DNA from: Anaerolineaceae bacterium
GTDB lineage: Bacteria > Chloroflexota > Anaerolineae > JAAYZQ01
Direction: 5' to 3'
Length of the DNA: 30,661 bases
NCBI GenBank assembly: GCA_012514775.1
Contig: JAAYZQ010000262.1
Span: 1 to 30,661 of the forward strand
The position numbers and the translations under genes are program-made. Below are positions 30,365 through 30,661 of this stretch, piece after piece. Under the pieces are notes generated by a model that was not told where the DNA came from, searched no databases, and saw only the letters and a list, made by a program, of their open reading frames with translations. The first letter of the stretch is position 1. Each line of letters starts with the position of its first letter.

Positions 30365-30661
30365 ATGATGACCCGGAACGATAGCGTGATTACGGTGAGG
30401 AATGTGGTCAAGAAGTATCCCGAGGTCAAGGCCGTGGATGGCATTTCCTTCGACACGTACCACGGCGAGGTCTTTGGCCTCGTCGGACCCAACGGCGCCG
30501 GCAAGACTACCCTCATTGAGATGATCGAGGGACTCCGCACCCCGGACAGCGGTTCCATCACGGTCCTCGGCCTGGACCCCGTCCGGGATGCGAACAGCGT
30601 CCAGGAACGCATCGGCGTCCAGCTCCAGACCACCTCCATCCAACCCAACATCACGGTCATC
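30365..30661 (+). CDS. ABC transporter ATP-binding protein (partial, C-terminus outside window)
   Basis: The first 99 residues of an ABC ATPase running off the right edge. VRNVVKKYPEVKAVDGISF leads to Walker A GPNGAGKTT near residues 42-50, then EMIEGLRTPDSGSITVLGLDP and a Q-loop-like IGVQLQTTSIQPNITV. The IGVQLQ pattern and GLDP spacing are typical of CcmA/DrrA-type exporter ATPases (ABC-2 class), not of the LolD type seen in the central operon. AAGGAG lies seven bases before the ATG at 30365; a second ATG follows directly. I see no convincing promoter in 30198-30364. Confidence 0.92.
   Translation, partial: MMTRNDSVITVRNVVKKYPEVKAVDGISFDTYHGEVFGLVGPNGAGKTTLIEMIEGLRTPDSGSITVLGLDPVRDANSVQERIGVQLQTTSIQPNITVI

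Overview
The window is a compact, strongly GC-rich bacterial chromosome segment. Nearly all of it is coding, with frequent start/stop overlaps and some GTG and TTG starts. It looks like Chloroflexota (Anaerolineae/Caldilineae-like). This rests on secreted and lipoprotein genes with Thr/Pro/Ala-rich stalks, an orphan family-1 solute-binding protein, a secreted subtilase ending in a YLPL-type tail, short G-rich palindromic repeats between genes, and the neighbour pair of a B12/radical SAM protein and a DUF2344 protein beside rplU-rpmA. This is inference from gene content; no rRNA or marker comparison could be made.

Layout, left side (mostly minus strand): a ParA/MinD-type ATPase (cut by the window edge, own consensus promoter); tdk; rplU-rpmA-rpmE with a perfect-consensus promoter and an intrinsic terminator; a TTG-started B12-binding radical SAM gene plus its DUF2344 partner, with their own extended -10 promoter; then a purine-salvage unit hpt-ade-purA followed by an orphan solute-binding lipoprotein and a phosphohexomutase. 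Ade turns adenine into hypoxanthine, Hpt makes IMP from it, and PurA sends IMP towards AMP, so three consecutive steps are encoded together behind one TTGACA/TATACT promoter. A tandem array of four 48-bp hairpin units lies between ade and purA.

Centre (plus strand, 11859-21545): one apparent operon encoding an HlyD/MacA-like lipoprotein adaptor, a large FtsX/MacB-type permease, an ATPase with an AbrB/SpoVT-like C-terminal domain, a 907-residue lipoprotein made of two tandem family-1 solute-binding domains, a second ATPase and a SAM methyltransferase. Export-type (mechanotransmission) ABC parts combined with an import-type double binding protein is the most unusual system in the window.

Right side: a small uncharacterised gene with its own promoter (plus), then minus-strand polA-argS (overlapping by 19 bp), a 350-bp repeat-rich spacer, and cinA followed by a secreted S8 protease. 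The window ends inside a plus-strand ABC ATPase gene. Promoters throughout fit the primary sigma factor (TTGNNN, 16-18 bp, TATAAT/TACAAT), several with an extended -10 TG. I saw no tRNA, rRNA, CRISPR array, transposase or phage gene.
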